From positions 2,604,001 to 2,668,000 of the forward strand of contig NZ_FNSR01000001.1 of the NCBI RefSeq assembly GCF_900104845.1: a stretch of DNA of 64,000 nucleotides. Reading direction: 5' to 3'. Position 1 is the stretch's first letter, and every line of letters begins with the position of its first letter. The notes beneath the pieces were generated by a model. It did no database searches. It was given only the letters and a program-made list of their open reading frames with translations, and had not been told where the DNA came from. This document shows positions 1 to 8,885 of this stretch, one piece after another. This DNA is from Paraburkholderia caballeronis (GTDB lineage Bacteria > Pseudomonadota > Gammaproteobacteria > Burkholderiales > Burkholderiaceae). Position numbers and translations under genes: made by a program.

Positions 1-649
1 ACGCGATGCGCTCGCAGAACACGTCGACCGCGTCGATCAGCCCTTCGTCCGCGAGCGCCGGCAGCATCCGCGTGCAGACTTCGTCGATGTAATCGTCCGC
101 GCGGCCCGCGAACCCGGGCGGCAACGCGTGCGCGCCGAGGAACGTCGTGTAGACCGTCACCGGATGCGCCGCGCCGAGCCGCCGGGCGACGCGCAGCATC
201 TTGCGCTCGGTCGCGAGATCGAGGCCGTAGCCCGACTTGATCTCGATGGTCGTCAAACCTTCCGCGAGCAATGCTTCGAGCCGCGCGGACGCGCTCGCGA
301 ACAGTTCGTCGTCGCTGGCCGCGCGCGTCGCGCGCACGGTGGACACGATGCCGCCGCCGCGCCGCGCGATCGCCTCGTAGCTCGTACCGGCGAGCCGCTG
401 CGCGAACTCGTCCGCGCGCGTGCCGCCGTACACCAGATGCGTGTGGCAATCGACGAGGCCCGGCGTCACCCACGCGCGGGCCAGGTCTTCGCGCGGCCAC
501 GCCGCGTACAGCGCGGGCAGCGCCGCGCGCGCGCCGAGCCAGACGATCGTGCCGCGCTCGACCGCGATCGCGGCGTCGAGCACGGTTTCGTCCGGATCGC
601 CGGATAGGCACAGGTTCAGGTTCTGCCACACCGTTTGAGTCGAGGTCAT
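1..649 (-). CDS. hutI: Imidazolonepropionase, 3' part beyond the window edge
   Basis: Cytoplasmic amidohydrolase that opens 4-imidazolone-5-propionate to N-formimino-L-glutamate, the third step of histidine breakdown. About 216 N-terminal residues are visible. They contain the metal-binding H-x-H in CHTHLVYGG near residue 75 and the EIKSGYGL block near residue 137, both characteristic of HutI. The ATG at 649 lies 4 bases after the hutD stop, so it is the last visible gene of the hut operon. The C-terminal half, including further metal ligands, is off the left edge, so integrity cannot be judged. Family assignment is firm. Confidence 0.95.
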   Translation of the reverse strand, partial: MTSTQTVWQNLNLCLSGDPDETVLDAAIAVERGTIVWLGARAALPALYAAWPREDLARAWVTPGLVDCHTHLVYGGTRADEFAQRLAGTSYEAIARRGGGIVSTVRATRAASDDELFASASARLEALLAEGLTTIEIKSGYGLDLATERKMLRVARRLGAAHPVTVYTTFLGAHALPPGFAGRADDYIDEVCTRMLPALADEGLIDAVDVFCERIA

Positions 650-653
650 CGCG

Positions 654-1331
654 TCACCGTCCGTTCGGTTCGTTCGGTTCTTCGGCCGACGCGTCGCGCC
701 GGTCGCGCAGCAGGCGCAGTTGCACGACGATCAGCGCGGCCGCGCCGGTGGCCGTGCAACGCAGCGCGCGCGGCGCGTCGATACGCAGCGCATCGTCCTG
801 CGCGAGCGCGTAATGCCGGTCGCAGTCGAGCATCACGCTCGCATGGCCCGACGCGCAATAAAGCAGCACGACGTCCGCGTCGAGCGTGCGCTGCGTCGGG
901 CCGCGCCAGATATCGAGCGTCGCGGAGACCGCCGCGCGCCGCACCATCAGGTTGAAGTCGCGCGTCGGGCCGTTGGTCAGCCGCGCGTCGATCGACGCTT
1001 CGCCGGCGAACCGCGCGACGTCGAGCGGCCTGGCAAGCACATGCTTCGCGCCGGCTGCTGCTTCGAGCACCATCCCGCCGCCGTCGAGCAGCACCAGCGT
1101 GCGGTCCACGCCGTCGAAGCGCGAGAACGGGCCGGCGGCGGCGACGTCCGCGACGCTCACGCGCCACAGGAACGCATCGTGAAGCGCCGACGCCGCAACA
1201 TCGCCCGCACGCCGCGCCGGCCGCTGCGCGGCGACCTCGCGCGTGACACCGCCGCCGTTCTTCCATGGCGACGCAACCCGCGCGGCCGCGCGCAGCACGC
1301 TCGCGCGCACCTCACCCTGCACTGCCGCCAT
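654..1331 (-). CDS. hutD: HutD family protein
   Basis: A 225-residue cupin-like protein of the HutD family (Ves/HutD), found in hut operons of Pseudomonas and Burkholderia. It is proposed in pseudomonads to limit hut expression, possibly by binding an intermediate; the exact role is not settled. The [12 protein letters not shown] block near residue 18 is the family signature. The ATG at 1331 lies 2 bases past the hutU stop at 1334, which fits translational coupling. A larger overlapping reading frame exists on the same strand but lacks family similarity and was discarded. Confidence 0.9.
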   Translation of the reverse strand: MAAVQGEVRASVLRAAARVASPWKNGGGVTREVAAQRPARRAGDVAASALHDAFLWRVSVADVAAAGPFSRFDGVDRTLVLLDGGGMVLEAAAGAKHVLARPLDVARFAGEASIDARLTNGPTRDFNLMVRRAAVSATLDIWRGPTQRTLDADVVLLYCASGHASVMLDCDRHYALAQDDALRIDAPRALRCTATGAAALIVVQLRLLRDRRDASAEEPNEPNGR

Positions 1332-1333
1332 CG

Positions 1334-3034
1334 TCACCGTCCGAGCATCGGCAGATTCAGCCCGACTTCGCGCGCGGTGCGCTGCGCGAGTTCGTAACCG
1401 GCATCCGCGTGACGCATCACGCCGGTCGCCGGATCGTTGAACAGCACGCGCCCGATGCGCGTCGCGGCCGCATCGGTGCCGTCGCAGACAATCACGACGC
1501 CCGCATGCTGCGAAAAGCCCATCCCGACGCCGCCGCCGTGATGCAGCGACACCCACGTCGCGCCGCCCGCGGTGTTCAGCAGCGCGTTGAGCAGCGGCCA
1601 GTCGCTGACCGCATCGGAGCCGTCCTGCATCGACTCGGTCTCGCGGTTCGGGCTCGCGACCGAGCCGGTGTCCAGATGATCGCGGCCGATCACGACCGGC
1701 GCCTTCAGTTCGCCGTTCTTCACCATCTCGTTGAACGCGAGGCCGAGCCGGTAGCGATCCTTCACGCCGACCCAGCAGATCCGCGCGGGCAGCCCCTGGA
1801 ACGCGATCCGCTCGCGCGCCATGTCGAGCCAGTTGTGCAGATGCGCGTCGTCGGGGATCAACTCCTTCACCTTCGCGTCGGTCCGGTAGATGTCCTCCGG
1901 GTCGCCGGACAGCGCGACCCAGCGGAACGGCCCCTTCCCTTCGCAGAACAGCGGCCGGATGTACGCGGGCACGAAGCCCGGAAAATCGAACGCGTTCTCG
2001 ACGCCGGTTTCGAACGCCATCTGCCGGATGTTGTTGCCGTAGTCGAGCGTCGCCGCGCCGCGCTGCTGCAACGCGAGCATCGCGCGGACCTGCGCGGCCA
2101 TCGACTGCTTCGCGGGTCCGACGATGCGCTGCGGGTCCGCGTCGCGCGCGTGACGCCACTGTTCGAGCGTCCATCCCTGCGGCAGGTAGCCGTTGACCGG
2201 ATCGTGCGCGCTCGTCTGGTCGGTCACGCAGTCCGGCGTGATGCCGCGCGCGACGCATTCCGCGAACACGTCCGCCACGTTGCCGACGAGGCCGACCGAC
2301 ACCGGCCGGCCCGCGCGCTTCGCGTCGTCGAGCAGCGCCAGAGCCTCGTCGAGCGTGTGCGCCTTCTTGTCGACGTAACGCGTCTTCAGCCGGAAGTCGA
2401 TCCGCGTCTCGTCGCATTCGACCGCGATTATCGAGAAACCCGCCATCGTCGCCGCGAGCGGCTGCGCGCCACCCATCCCGCCGAGGCCGCCGGTCAGGAT
2501 CCAGCGGCCATCCGGAGCGCCGCCGAAGTGCTGGTTCGCCACCGAGAAAAACGTCTCGTAGGTGCCTTGCACGATCCCCTGCGAGCCGATGTAGATCCAG
2601 CTGCCGGCCGTCATCTGGCCGTACATCATCAGCCCCTTGCGGTCGAGTTCGTGAAAATGCTCCCACGTCGCCCAGTGCGGCACGAGGTTCGAATTCGCGA
2701 TCAGCACGCGCGGCGCGTCGGCGTGCGTGCGGAACACGCCGACCGGCTTGCCCGACTGCACGAGCAGCGTTTCGTCGTCGTTGAGGTCGCGCAGCGACGC
2801 GAGGATCTGGTCGAAGCACGCCCAGTTGCGCGCGGCGCGGCCGATGCCGCCGTACACGACGAGCGCATGCGGATGCTCGGCCACTTCGGGATCCAGATTA
2901 TTCTGGATCATCCGGTACGCGGCCTCGGTGAGCCAGCTTTTGCAGACGCGCTCGCTGCCGCGCGGCGCGCGAATCGTGCGCGTCGGATCGAGACGGGGAT
3001 TCGCGGCGGGCGCGAGGCTTTCGGGACGGTTCAT
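1334..3034 (-). CDS. hutU: Urocanate hydratase
   Basis: Converts urocanate to 4-imidazolone-5-propionate with tightly bound NAD+ in the cytoplasm, the second step of histidine catabolism. The 566 residues match the usual length of about 555-565. Visible family blocks include the early RAARNW segment, the glycine-rich [11 protein letters not shown] and the [15 protein letters not shown] region near the C-terminus. The ATG at 3034 follows a GGAGAGAGA purine run at a normal distance. It sits 48 bases after hutC and directly before hutD, in the middle of the operon. No damage is visible. Confidence 0.97.
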   Translation of the reverse strand: MNRPESLAPAANPRLDPTRTIRAPRGSERVCKSWLTEAAYRMIQNNLDPEVAEHPHALVVYGGIGRAARNWACFDQILASLRDLNDDETLLVQSGKPVGVFRTHADAPRVLIANSNLVPHWATWEHFHELDRKGLMMYGQMTAGSWIYIGSQGIVQGTYETFFSVANQHFGGAPDGRWILTGGLGGMGGAQPLAATMAGFSIIAVECDETRIDFRLKTRYVDKKAHTLDEALALLDDAKRAGRPVSVGLVGNVADVFAECVARGITPDCVTDQTSAHDPVNGYLPQGWTLEQWRHARDADPQRIVGPAKQSMAAQVRAMLALQQRGAATLDYGNNIRQMAFETGVENAFDFPGFVPAYIRPLFCEGKGPFRWVALSGDPEDIYRTDAKVKELIPDDAHLHNWLDMARERIAFQGLPARICWVGVKDRYRLGLAFNEMVKNGELKAPVVIGRDHLDTGSVASPNRETESMQDGSDAVSDWPLLNALLNTAGGATWVSLHHGGGVGMGFSQHAGVVIVCDGTDAAATRIGRVLFNDPATGVMRHADAGYELAQRTAREVGLNLPMLGR

Positions 3035-3082
3035 GATGAGTCTCTCTCCATCGGATACGGTTCGGTGAGCCGCGACATACCG

Positions 3083-3808
3083 CTAGAAATGGCCGGTGAA
3101 GCGATAACGGCTGCCCGGATGCCACAGGTTCGCGACCGACGCGACGACGCCGTGCGACCACGTGCGCCGGTGCAGCACGAGGCACGGCTCGGTCGCGTCC
3201 ATCGCGAGACGCTCGCGGGTCGCGACGTCCGGCGCGAGCGCCTCGATCCGGTACTCGACGCGCTGCAACGGCGCGACGCGCGTCAGGTACTGGTTCGGCG
3301 TGATGTGCGTGAAGTCCTGCTCGACGTAACCGGCCGCGACCGCCGGATTCACCCAGCGCTCTTCCAGTTGCACCGGTTCGTCGTTTTCGTAGTGCAGCAC
3401 GCGCGAATGAAACACCGGTTCGCCCGCGCCGACCTGCAATTCGCCCGCGAGCGGATCGTCCGCGACCAGCGTGCCGATCTCCAGCACCTGCGCGTGATAA
3501 CGATGCCCGCGCGCGAGGATCTCGTCGGAGATGCTGCGGATCGCCACCAGCGTCGATTCGTACTTCGGCCGCGCGACGAACGTGCCCGCGCCCTGCACGC
3601 GTGTCAGCACCTGCTCGGCCGTGAGTTCGCGCAGCGCGCGGTTCACGGTCATCCGCGCGACCTTGAACTCGCGCGCCAGCTCGTTCTCGGACGGCACCTG
3701 GTCGCCCTCGCGCCACTGCCCCGCGTGGATCCGCGACAGGATGAAGTCCTTGATCTCCTGGTACGCGGGTCCGCTCGCCGCGCGCACGCCGCTGTCGGCT
3801 TCGCTCAT
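3083..3808 (-). CDS. hutC: GntR-family histidine utilisation repressor
   Basis: A 241-residue HutC-subfamily repressor. An N-terminal GntR winged helix (about residues 15-80, with [10 protein letters not shown] and [11 protein letters not shown]) is followed by a UTRA ligand-binding domain ending in the typical [12 protein letters not shown]. In characterised systems urocanate is the inducer. The ATG at 3808 overlaps the hutH stop as ATGA, so repressor and first enzyme are translationally coupled. Two likely operator copies lie at 5342-5353 and 5378-5389, which would make the operon autoregulated. Function is firm; inducer and operator are inferred from family. Confidence 0.95.
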   Translation of the reverse strand: MSEADSGVRAASGPAYQEIKDFILSRIHAGQWREGDQVPSENELAREFKVARMTVNRALRELTAEQVLTRVQGAGTFVARPKYESTLVAIRSISDEILARGHRYHAQVLEIGTLVADDPLAGELQVGAGEPVFHSRVLHYENDEPVQLEERWVNPAVAAGYVEQDFTHITPNQYLTRVAPLQRVEYRIEALAPDVATRERLAMDATEPCLVLHRRTWSHGVVASVANLWHPGSRYRFTGHF

Positions 3809-5331
3809 CGCGCGGCTTCGGACGCGAACGCGAGCGGGCTGTGCTTCGCGATCTCGCCGCGCTGCACGAGCCGCGTGATCGCCGCGATGTCCGGCGCGAA
3901 ATAGTGGTCGAGTTCGTAGTGCGCGACCTCGCCGCGCACGGCGTCCATCACGCGCTGCAACGCGGGGCTGGTGCGATGCGGCGCGCGCAGGTCGACGCCC
4001 TGCGCGGCCGCGAGCAGTTCGATCGACAGGATGTTCGCGGTGTTGTCCGCGATGTCCGCGAGCTTGCGCGCGGCGAAGGTCGCCATCGACACATGGTCCT
4101 CCTGGTTCGCGGACGTCGGCAGCGAATCGACCGACGCCGGATGCGCGAGCGTCTTGTTCTCCGACGCGAGCGCGGCGGCCGTCACGTGCGCGATCATGAA
4201 ACCCGAGTTCACGCCGCCATCCTTGACGAGGAACGGCGGCAGGCCCGACAGCGTCGCGTCGATCAGCAGCGCGATGCGGCGCTCCGCGAGCGCGCCGATC
4301 TCGGCGGCCGCGAGCGCGAGGTTGTCCGCCGCGAACGCGACCGGCTCCGCATGGAAGTTGCCGCCGGACAGCACTTCGCCGGTGTCCGGGAAGATCAGCG
4401 GGTTGTCGGACACCGCGTTCGCCTCGATCAGCAGCACGTGCGCCGCGTGGCGCATCTGGTCGAGACACGCGCCCATCACCTGCGGCTGGCAGCGCAGCGA
4501 ATACGGGTCCTGCACCTTGCCGCAGTCGCGATGCGACAGGTTGATGCCGGAGCCTTCGAGCAGCGCGCGATAGGCGGCGGCCGCCTCGATCTGCCCGCGA
4601 TGGCCGCGCAGTTCGTGAATGCGCGCATCGAACGGGCTCACCGAACCGGCGGCCGCATCGACGCACAGCGCGCCGGACACGAGCGCCGTGCGGTACAGGT
4701 CCTCGATCGCGAACAGGTTGAAGAGCGCGAGCGCGGTCGATGCCTGGGTGCCGTTCAGCAGCGCGAGCCCTTCTTTTGCCTGCAACGTGAGCGGCGCGAG
4801 GCCCGCGGCGCGCAGGCCCGCTTCGGCGCTCGCGCGCTCGCCGCGAATGAACACCTCGCCGATGCCGAGCAGCGCCGCCGACATGTGCGCGAGCGGCGCG
4901 AGGTCGCCCGACGCGCCGACCGAGCCCTTCACCGGAATCAGCGGCAGCACGTCCGCGTTGAACAGCGTGACGAGCGCGTTCATCACTTCGCGGCGGATGC
5001 CCGAGTGACCGCGGCCGAGGCTCGACAGCTTCAGCGCGATCATCAGGCGCACGACCGGCGCGGCCATCGGCTCGCCGACGCCGACCGCGTGCGACAGCAC
5101 CAGATTGCGTTGCAGCAGTTCCAGTTGATCGTGCGGAATGTGCGTGCTCGCGAGGCGGCCGAAGCCGGTGTTGATTCCGTACGCGGGCTCGCCCTTCGCG
5201 GCAATGTCCGCGACCGCGCGCGCGCCGGCGTCGATCGCGGCGAAGCTCGCCGGATCGAGTTCGAGCGTGACGGGTTCGCGGGCGATCTGACGAAGCTGGG
5301 GCAGCGTCAATTGGCCGGGGGTGAGTATCAT
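3805..5331 (-). CDS. hutH: Histidine ammonia-lyase
   Basis: Deaminates L-histidine to trans-urocanate and ammonia, the committing step of the pathway. The 508 residues match the family. The MIO cofactor forms from the internal Ala-Ser-Gly triad, seen at residues 140-142 in [14 protein letters not shown]. The conserved YGINTGFG loop is at 51-58. The ATG at 5331 (MILTPGQ) is preferred over an in-frame start 21 bases upstream because the latter would fall inside the operator at 5342-5353, and an AGGA lies about 9 bases before 5331. First gene of the operon. Confidence 0.96.
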   Translation of the reverse strand: MILTPGQLTLPQLRQIAREPVTLELDPASFAAIDAGARAVADIAAKGEPAYGINTGFGRLASTHIPHDQLELLQRNLVLSHAVGVGEPMAAPVVRLMIALKLSSLGRGHSGIRREVMNALVTLFNADVLPLIPVKGSVGASGDLAPLAHMSAALLGIGEVFIRGERASAEAGLRAAGLAPLTLQAKEGLALLNGTQASTALALFNLFAIEDLYRTALVSGALCVDAAAGSVSPFDARIHELRGHRGQIEAAAAYRALLEGSGINLSHRDCGKVQDPYSLRCQPQVMGACLDQMRHAAHVLLIEANAVSDNPLIFPDTGEVLSGGNFHAEPVAFAADNLALAAAEIGALAERRIALLIDATLSGLPPFLVKDGGVNSGFMIAHVTAAALASENKTLAHPASVDSLPTSANQEDHVSMATFAARKLADIADNTANILSIELLAAAQGVDLRAPHRTSPALQRVMDAVRGEVAHYELDHYFAPDIAAITRLVQRGEIAKHSPLAFASEAAR

Positions 5332-5341
5332 CGTCGCATCC

Positions 5342-5390
5342 TGTCTATACAAGTTGGGCGAAGTCTAGCTTGCGCGGCTTGTATAGACAA
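5342..5390 (-). promoter_or_regulatory. hut promoter with two HutC-like operator sites
   Basis: Reading on the minus strand, a -35 like TTGTCT (5385-5390) and a -10 like TAGACT (5362-5367) are separated by exactly 17 bases. Two copies of CTTGTATAGACA lie in opposite orientation at 5378-5389 and, inverted, at 5342-5353. The first covers the -35 box and the second lies just upstream of the hutH start. The TTGTATA-GACAA type core resembles HutC operators described in other proteobacteria. Binding is inferred, not shown. Confidence 0.8.
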
Positions 5391-5585
5391 CTCGTTTTTT
5401 AATATCGAGACCTGGGGAAATCCATGAGCTTCGTTGACGGCGAATACCTGTCGATGCGGCGACTCTTGAATCGCAGTCAAGAATGATTTGAGACCCGCAC
5501 GGTTTTTGCGCGCGCGATTGCGGCGGATACTTCGTTTCACCTTTCAGCGGCCGGAGAGAAAGACTTTCGATCCGGCAGTCAGGGT

Positions 5586-5928
5586 GGATGGGATTGGGGT
5601 AGGGGCTGAAGTGCTAACTCTGAGCGGCTGCTCTGCATGGGATCAGGGTAAGCGCTAAAGCGCCAACTCTGATTGACCGCGTTGCATGGGATCAGAGTAG
5701 GCGCTAAAGCGCCAACTCTGATCGACAGCTCTGCATGGGATCGGAGTAAGCGCTGAAGCGCTAACTCCGATCGACCGCGTTGCATGGGATCGGAGTAAGC
5801 GCTGAAGCGCTAACTCCGATCGACCGCGTTGCATGGGATCGGAGTAAGCGCTGAAGCGCTAACTCCGATCGACCGCGTTGCATGGGATCGGAGTAAGCGC
5901 TGAAGCGCTAACTCCGATCGACAGGAGA
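5586..5928. repeat. Seven tandem 49-bp palindromic repeats
   Basis: Units begin at 5586, 5635, 5684, 5733, 5782, 5831 and 5880, each 49 bases later. Each holds a 32-base inverted repeat: an outer arm ATCGGAGT, an A-A mismatch and an inner AGCGCT arm around a 2-base loop. The units at 5733, 5782 and 5831 are identical, and the last is identical up to the ribosome binding site. Units at 5635 and 5684 differ but keep pairing through paired changes, and the first is strongly decayed. The array lies in the leader of the gene at 5936. The stretch 5391-5585 before it shows no gene. Confidence 0.95.
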
Positions 5929-5935
5929 ATCAACC

Positions 5936-6841
5936 GTGAAAATTTTCGTGACAGGCGCAAGCGGTTTCATCGGCGGATCAATCGCCGCGGGTCTCGCTCA
6001 AGCCGGACATCAGGTACGCGGCCTCGCCCGCCGGCGCGAGCGTTTCCCCGCGCTGCAAAAACTCGGCATCGAACCGGTCGAAGGCGACCTCGACGACCGC
6101 ACGCAACTCGTCGCCGAGGCGCGCGCAGCCGATGCAGTAATCAACGCAGCAGACAGCGATCATCGCAGCGCAGTCGAGGCGCTGCTCGACGGGCTCGAAG
6201 GCTCGGACAAGGTGCTGCTGCACACGAGCGGATCGAGCATCGTCGGCGACGCATCGGGCGGCGAGCCGACCGACAGGATCTATTACGAGGACGCGCTGCC
6301 CGAACCGACCGCCGACAAGGCCCCGCGCGTCGCGATCGACAACCTCGTGCTCGCGGCGGCCGCGCGCGGCGTGCGCGGCTCCGTGCTGTGCAACACGCTG
6401 ATCTACGGCGTCGGCGCGGTGCCGGACACCGCGAGCGTGCAGTTGCCGCGCCTCATCCGCCAGGCGCAAAAAAGCGGCGTGATGCGCCACGTCGGGCGCG
6501 GCGCCAACATCTGGTCGAACGTGCACATCGACGACGTCGTCGAGCTGTACCGGCTCGCGCTCGAACGCTCGCCCGCCGGCACCTTTTATTTCGTCGACAG
6601 CGGCGAGGCGTCGTTCCGCGAGATGACGACCGCGCTCGCGGACGTGATGAAACTCGGCGCGCCGCAGGACTGGCCGCTCGAAGACGCGATCCGCGAATGG
6701 GGCTATGAAATGGCGTCTTACGGCCTCGGTTCGAACAGCCGCGTGCGCGGTCAACGCGCGCGCGAACTGCTCGGCTGGCAACCCAGGCGCACGTCGGTCA
6801 CCGACTGGATCCGCAGCGGGATGCCGGTGCCGAAGCCATAA
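5936..6841 (+). CDS. NAD-dependent epimerase/dehydratase family protein (extended SDR)
   Basis: A 301-residue extended short-chain dehydrogenase. The N-terminus MKIFVTGASGFIGG carries the GxxGxxG NAD(P)-binding motif, with a Rossmann fold over the first 120 residues. The usual YxxxK is degenerate here: YYEDALPE occupies the expected position, so the catalytic residues are not clear-cut. It resembles NAD-dependent epimerase-like proteins that act on diverse substrates, and the substrate is unknown. The GTG at 5936 follows AGGAGAA with proper spacing, which is the 3' end of the last 49-bp repeat. It appears monocistronic. Confidence 0.8.
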   Translation: MKIFVTGASGFIGGSIAAGLAQAGHQVRGLARRRERFPALQKLGIEPVEGDLDDRTQLVAEARAADAVINAADSDHRSAVEALLDGLEGSDKVLLHTSGSSIVGDASGGEPTDRIYYEDALPEPTADKAPRVAIDNLVLAAAARGVRGSVLCNTLIYGVGAVPDTASVQLPRLIRQAQKSGVMRHVGRGANIWSNVHIDDVVELYRLALERSPAGTFYFVDSGEASFREMTTALADVMKLGAPQDWPLEDAIREWGYEMASYGLGSNSRVRGQRARELLGWQPRRTSVTDWIRSGMPVPKP

Positions 6842-6872
6842 CGCTGCATCCATCAAACGGGAAAACAACACG

Positions 6873-6893
6873 GCGGCCGCATGATGCGGCCGC
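6873..6893 (+). terminator. Hairpin after the epimerase gene
   Basis: GCGGCCGCAT and ATGCGGCCGC form a perfect 10-bp inverted repeat around one base, 31 bases after the stop at 6841. The T-run is weak (TGTTGCTGTT), so this may be a weak terminator or only an mRNA-stabilising hairpin. Confidence 0.45.
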
Positions 6894-6984
6894 TGTTGCT
6901 GTTCCGTAAGCTCGGGCCGCTAGAATCGCGTCGGTTTTCACTTCTCCAGCCGATGCGATCCCGTCGAGGATCGCTCGACCGACG

Positions 6985-7167
6985 ATGCTGCTCGCGCTGA
7001 ATTTCGACTGGCTGACCAACCTGCTCGCGATCCTGTTCGTGATCGCGTGTCTGCACGACGCGCGCTACGACGAATACGGGACGCTGACGCTCGCCGCCGC
7101 CGCGATGGGGCTCATCGTGATGGCGATCCAGGAGTTCCTGCAACCCGCGTTCGAGATGGCGCTGTAA
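6985..7167 (+). CDS. Small membrane protein, unknown function
   Basis: A 60-residue protein with two hydrophobic stretches: about residues 10-22 (LTNLLAILFVIAC) and 34-50 (LTLAAAAMGLIVMAIQEF). They are joined by a charged HDARYDEYG loop, which suggests a hairpin inner-membrane protein. GC at third positions is high, as in neighbouring genes. No strong ribosome binding site precedes the ATG; a GAGG lies 15 or more bases upstream. A TAGAAT at about 6921-6926 could serve as a -10 box. No family was recognised. It is bounded by its own terminator-like hairpin. Confidence 0.55.
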   Translation: MLLALNFDWLTNLLAILFVIACLHDARYDEYGTLTLAAAAMGLIVMAIQEFLQPAFEMAL

Positions 7168-7199
7168 CGCGCATCCGTCGCGCTGCGCCGCGCGTTTTA
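7166..7199. terminator. Terminator between convergent genes
   Basis: AACGCGC (7166-7172) pairs with GCGCGTT (7190-7196), followed on the plus strand by TTTTATT. It overlaps the stop codons of the small membrane protein and of the convergent DUF899 gene. Confidence 0.55.
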
Positions 7200-7937
7200 T
7201 TCGTGCCTGTCGTGCGCGCAGCACGCATGCTGCGCAGTCTCGTCGTAACGGTCGTGATGGCGCATCCACTCGCGCATGTCGCCCGCCTCGTTGCGCCCTT
7301 TCGCGGTCAGCTCCAGCAGCGCATACGTGCCGATCAGCATCTCGCCGCCGCGCGCGTAAGTCGAATACGTGTGGTACACCGCGCCGTCGTCGCCCCGATA
7401 AAACGCGCTGACGCCCGGCAGTTCGTCGATCATGTAGTCGCGCTCTTCGTAGTTGTAGTCGACCTTGCCGCGCGCCTTGTCCGCGTCGCTGAACGACACG
7501 TGGAAATCGAAATTGAAGTCGCTGCCGTTCGACGACACCCACGGAAAACGCCAGCCCATCCGCGTCCTGAACGCGTCGATCTTCGCGAGCGGCGCGCGCG
7601 ACACCGCGACGTACGACACGTCGTGATGCAGCAGATGCGGCAGCGCGCCGTCGATGTGATCGGAAACGAACGAGCAGCCGGTGCAGCCCTCGTCCCAGTC
7701 CGGCCCGAGCATGAAGTGATAGACGATCAACTGGCTGCGGCCGTCGAACAGGTCCGCGAGCGTGCGCCTGCCATCCGGCGTGTCGAACGTGTACGTCCGG
7801 TCGAGCTTCACCCACGGCAGCGCCTGCCGTTTCGCGACCAGCGCGTCACGCGCGTGCGTGAACGCCTTTTCGTCAGCGAGCAGCGCCTTGCGCGCCGCGA
7901 GCCATTCGTCCTTCGATACGATGCGATGCGATTCCAT
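7197..7937 (-). CDS. DUF899 (thioredoxin-like) family protein
   Basis: A 246-residue cytosolic protein of the DUF899 family. The fold is thioredoxin-like and function is largely unproven; members are often annotated as predicted dithiol-disulfide oxidoreductases. Typical blocks are the SKDEWLAARKALLADEK start, the YHFMLGPDWDEGCTGCSF core around residue 80 carrying a C-x-x-C, and FNFDFHVSF. The ATG at 7937 is chosen because GGAGGAA lies 7 bases upstream. A start 15 bases earlier would put that Shine-Dalgarno inside the gene. A His/Cys-rich tail (HACCAHDRH) is unusual. It may share a transcript with the SRPBCC gene upstream. Confidence 0.85.
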   Translation of the reverse strand: MESHRIVSKDEWLAARKALLADEKAFTHARDALVAKRQALPWVKLDRTYTFDTPDGRRTLADLFDGRSQLIVYHFMLGPDWDEGCTGCSFVSDHIDGALPHLLHHDVSYVAVSRAPLAKIDAFRTRMGWRFPWVSSNGSDFNFDFHVSFSDADKARGKVDYNYEERDYMIDELPGVSAFYRGDDGAVYHTYSTYARGGEMLIGTYALLELTAKGRNEAGDMREWMRHHDRYDETAQHACCAHDRHE

Positions 7938-8022
7938 CGTCGGTTCCTCCATCGATGACTTCCGTCTCCACCAGACACAGACACACGGGCCGCATGGACC
8001 CGCATGGACCCACATGGACCCG

Positions 8023-8508
8023 TCAACCAAAGTGCTCGACGAGCCGGTCGAGCGCGCTCGCCCATCCGCCGCGATGCGCGTCGCGCGCCGCCTCGTCGAA
8101 GAAGCGTTCGTGCGTGAGCGTCAGGTCGGTTGCCGCACCGTCCGCGCGCAGCACGATCGTCACGCGCGACTCGCGCTCCGGCGTGCTGCGCCACGCCCAC
8201 GTGAACACCAGCTTTTCGTCCGGCACGACCTCGCGATATTCGCCGCTCACGTCGTGTTCCTCGCCGTCCGCGGCGCGCATCACGATCCGGAACCGGCCGC
8301 CGACGCGCACGTCCGCTTCCGCGTGAATGCACGTCGTATCGTGCGGGTGCATCCACTGCATCAACTGCGCCGGCTGCGTCCACGCGGCGTAGACTTTCGC
8401 GGCGCTGGCGTTGATCCTTCGGCGGAGACTGAGGCTCGGCGCCTCGGCGGGTCGGCCTGACTGCGCGGCTTGCGCTGCGCGGGCGGCTTGAGTGGGTTGG
8501 GCTGCCAT
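8023..8508 (-). CDS. SRPBCC (AHSA1-like) domain protein
   Basis: A 161-residue START-like protein of the AHSA1/activator-of-Hsp90 type. These are often encoded beside an ArsR regulator, and the ligand is not known. The SRPBCC core runs from about residue 28 (RRRINASAAKVYAAWT) to the WASALDRLVEHFG end, including WMHPHD and the F-x-W-AWRS strand. The ATG at 8508 follows GGAGGACAC. The first 49 codons overlap the 3' end of the arsR-type gene in another frame (8361-8508). The N-terminal Ala/Gln-rich segment before the domain is low in complexity. Confidence 0.85.
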   Translation of the reverse strand: MAAQPTQAARAAQAAQSGRPAEAPSLSLRRRINASAAKVYAAWTQPAQLMQWMHPHDTTCIHAEADVRVGGRFRIVMRAADGEEHDVSGEYREVVPDEKLVFTWAWRSTPERESRVTIVLRADGAATDLTLTHERFFDEAARDAHRGGWASALDRLVEHFG

Positions 8509-8834
8509 GTGTCCTCCTCGACGAATGCGGCAAGGCGATCCAGTTGCTCGGTCCAGAAGCGCTGATAGCGGGCGAGCCACTGCATCGCTTCCTCCATCGG
8601 ACCCGGCGCGAGCCGGCACGCGACCGTGCGGCCGGTTTTCTCGCGGGTCACGAGGCCCGCGTCGGACAGCACGTCGAGGTGCTTCATCACGGCGGGCAGC
8701 GACATCGCGAACGGCTCGGCGAGCGCGCTCACCGATAGTTCGGAATGCTCGGCAAGCCGCGCGAGCAGCGCGCGCCGCGTCGGGTCGGACAGGGCCGCGA
8801 ACGTGCGGTCGAGAGCGTCGCCATACTTAACCAT
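8361..8834 (-). CDS. ArsR-family transcriptional regulator
   Basis: A 157-residue ArsR/SmtB-type winged-helix regulator, of the group that lacks metal-binding cysteines and partners SRPBCC proteins. The HTH spans about residues 8-80: ALDRTFAALSDPTRRALLARL, then LAEPFAMSLPAVMKHLDVL. The ATG at 8834 (MVKYGDALDR) gives the usual N-terminus; in-frame ATGs upstream are possible. Residues after about 110 form a basic, proline-rich tail encoded in the 148-bp overlap with the SRPBCC gene. That is much longer than usual and may reflect lost-stop read-through. A dyad spans its start codon. Confidence 0.85.
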   Translation of the reverse strand: MVKYGDALDRTFAALSDPTRRALLARLAEHSELSVSALAEPFAMSLPAVMKHLDVLSDAGLVTREKTGRTVACRLAPGPMEEAMQWLARYQRFWTEQLDRLAAFVEEDTWQPNPLKPPAQRKPRSQADPPRRRASVSAEGSTPAPRKSTPRGRSRRS

Positions 8835-8842
8835 ACGGTTAA
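8827..8842 (-). promoter_or_regulatory. Probable ArsR operator over the start codon
   Basis: TTAACC-GTAT-GGTTAA on the minus strand is a perfect 6-bp dyad enclosing the ATG at 8834. The position suggests autorepression by the encoded regulator. Inferred from symmetry and location only. Confidence 0.55.
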
Positions 8843-8885
8843 ACATAGACGACGCGGCGCGGATGTCAAGGCGCAAAAACCGGCG

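Noticed and set aside
1265..3904. Very long frames opposite the hut and other genes
   Set aside because: They are antisense shadows common at high GC, Arg/His-rich and without any domain.
5332..5352. Upstream start for HutH
   Set aside because: It would place the start codon inside the HutC-like operator, and family members begin at the downstream methionine.
5586..5928. CRISPR array
   Set aside because: The units are contiguous, the whole 49-bp period is repeated and no unique spacers or cas genes exist.
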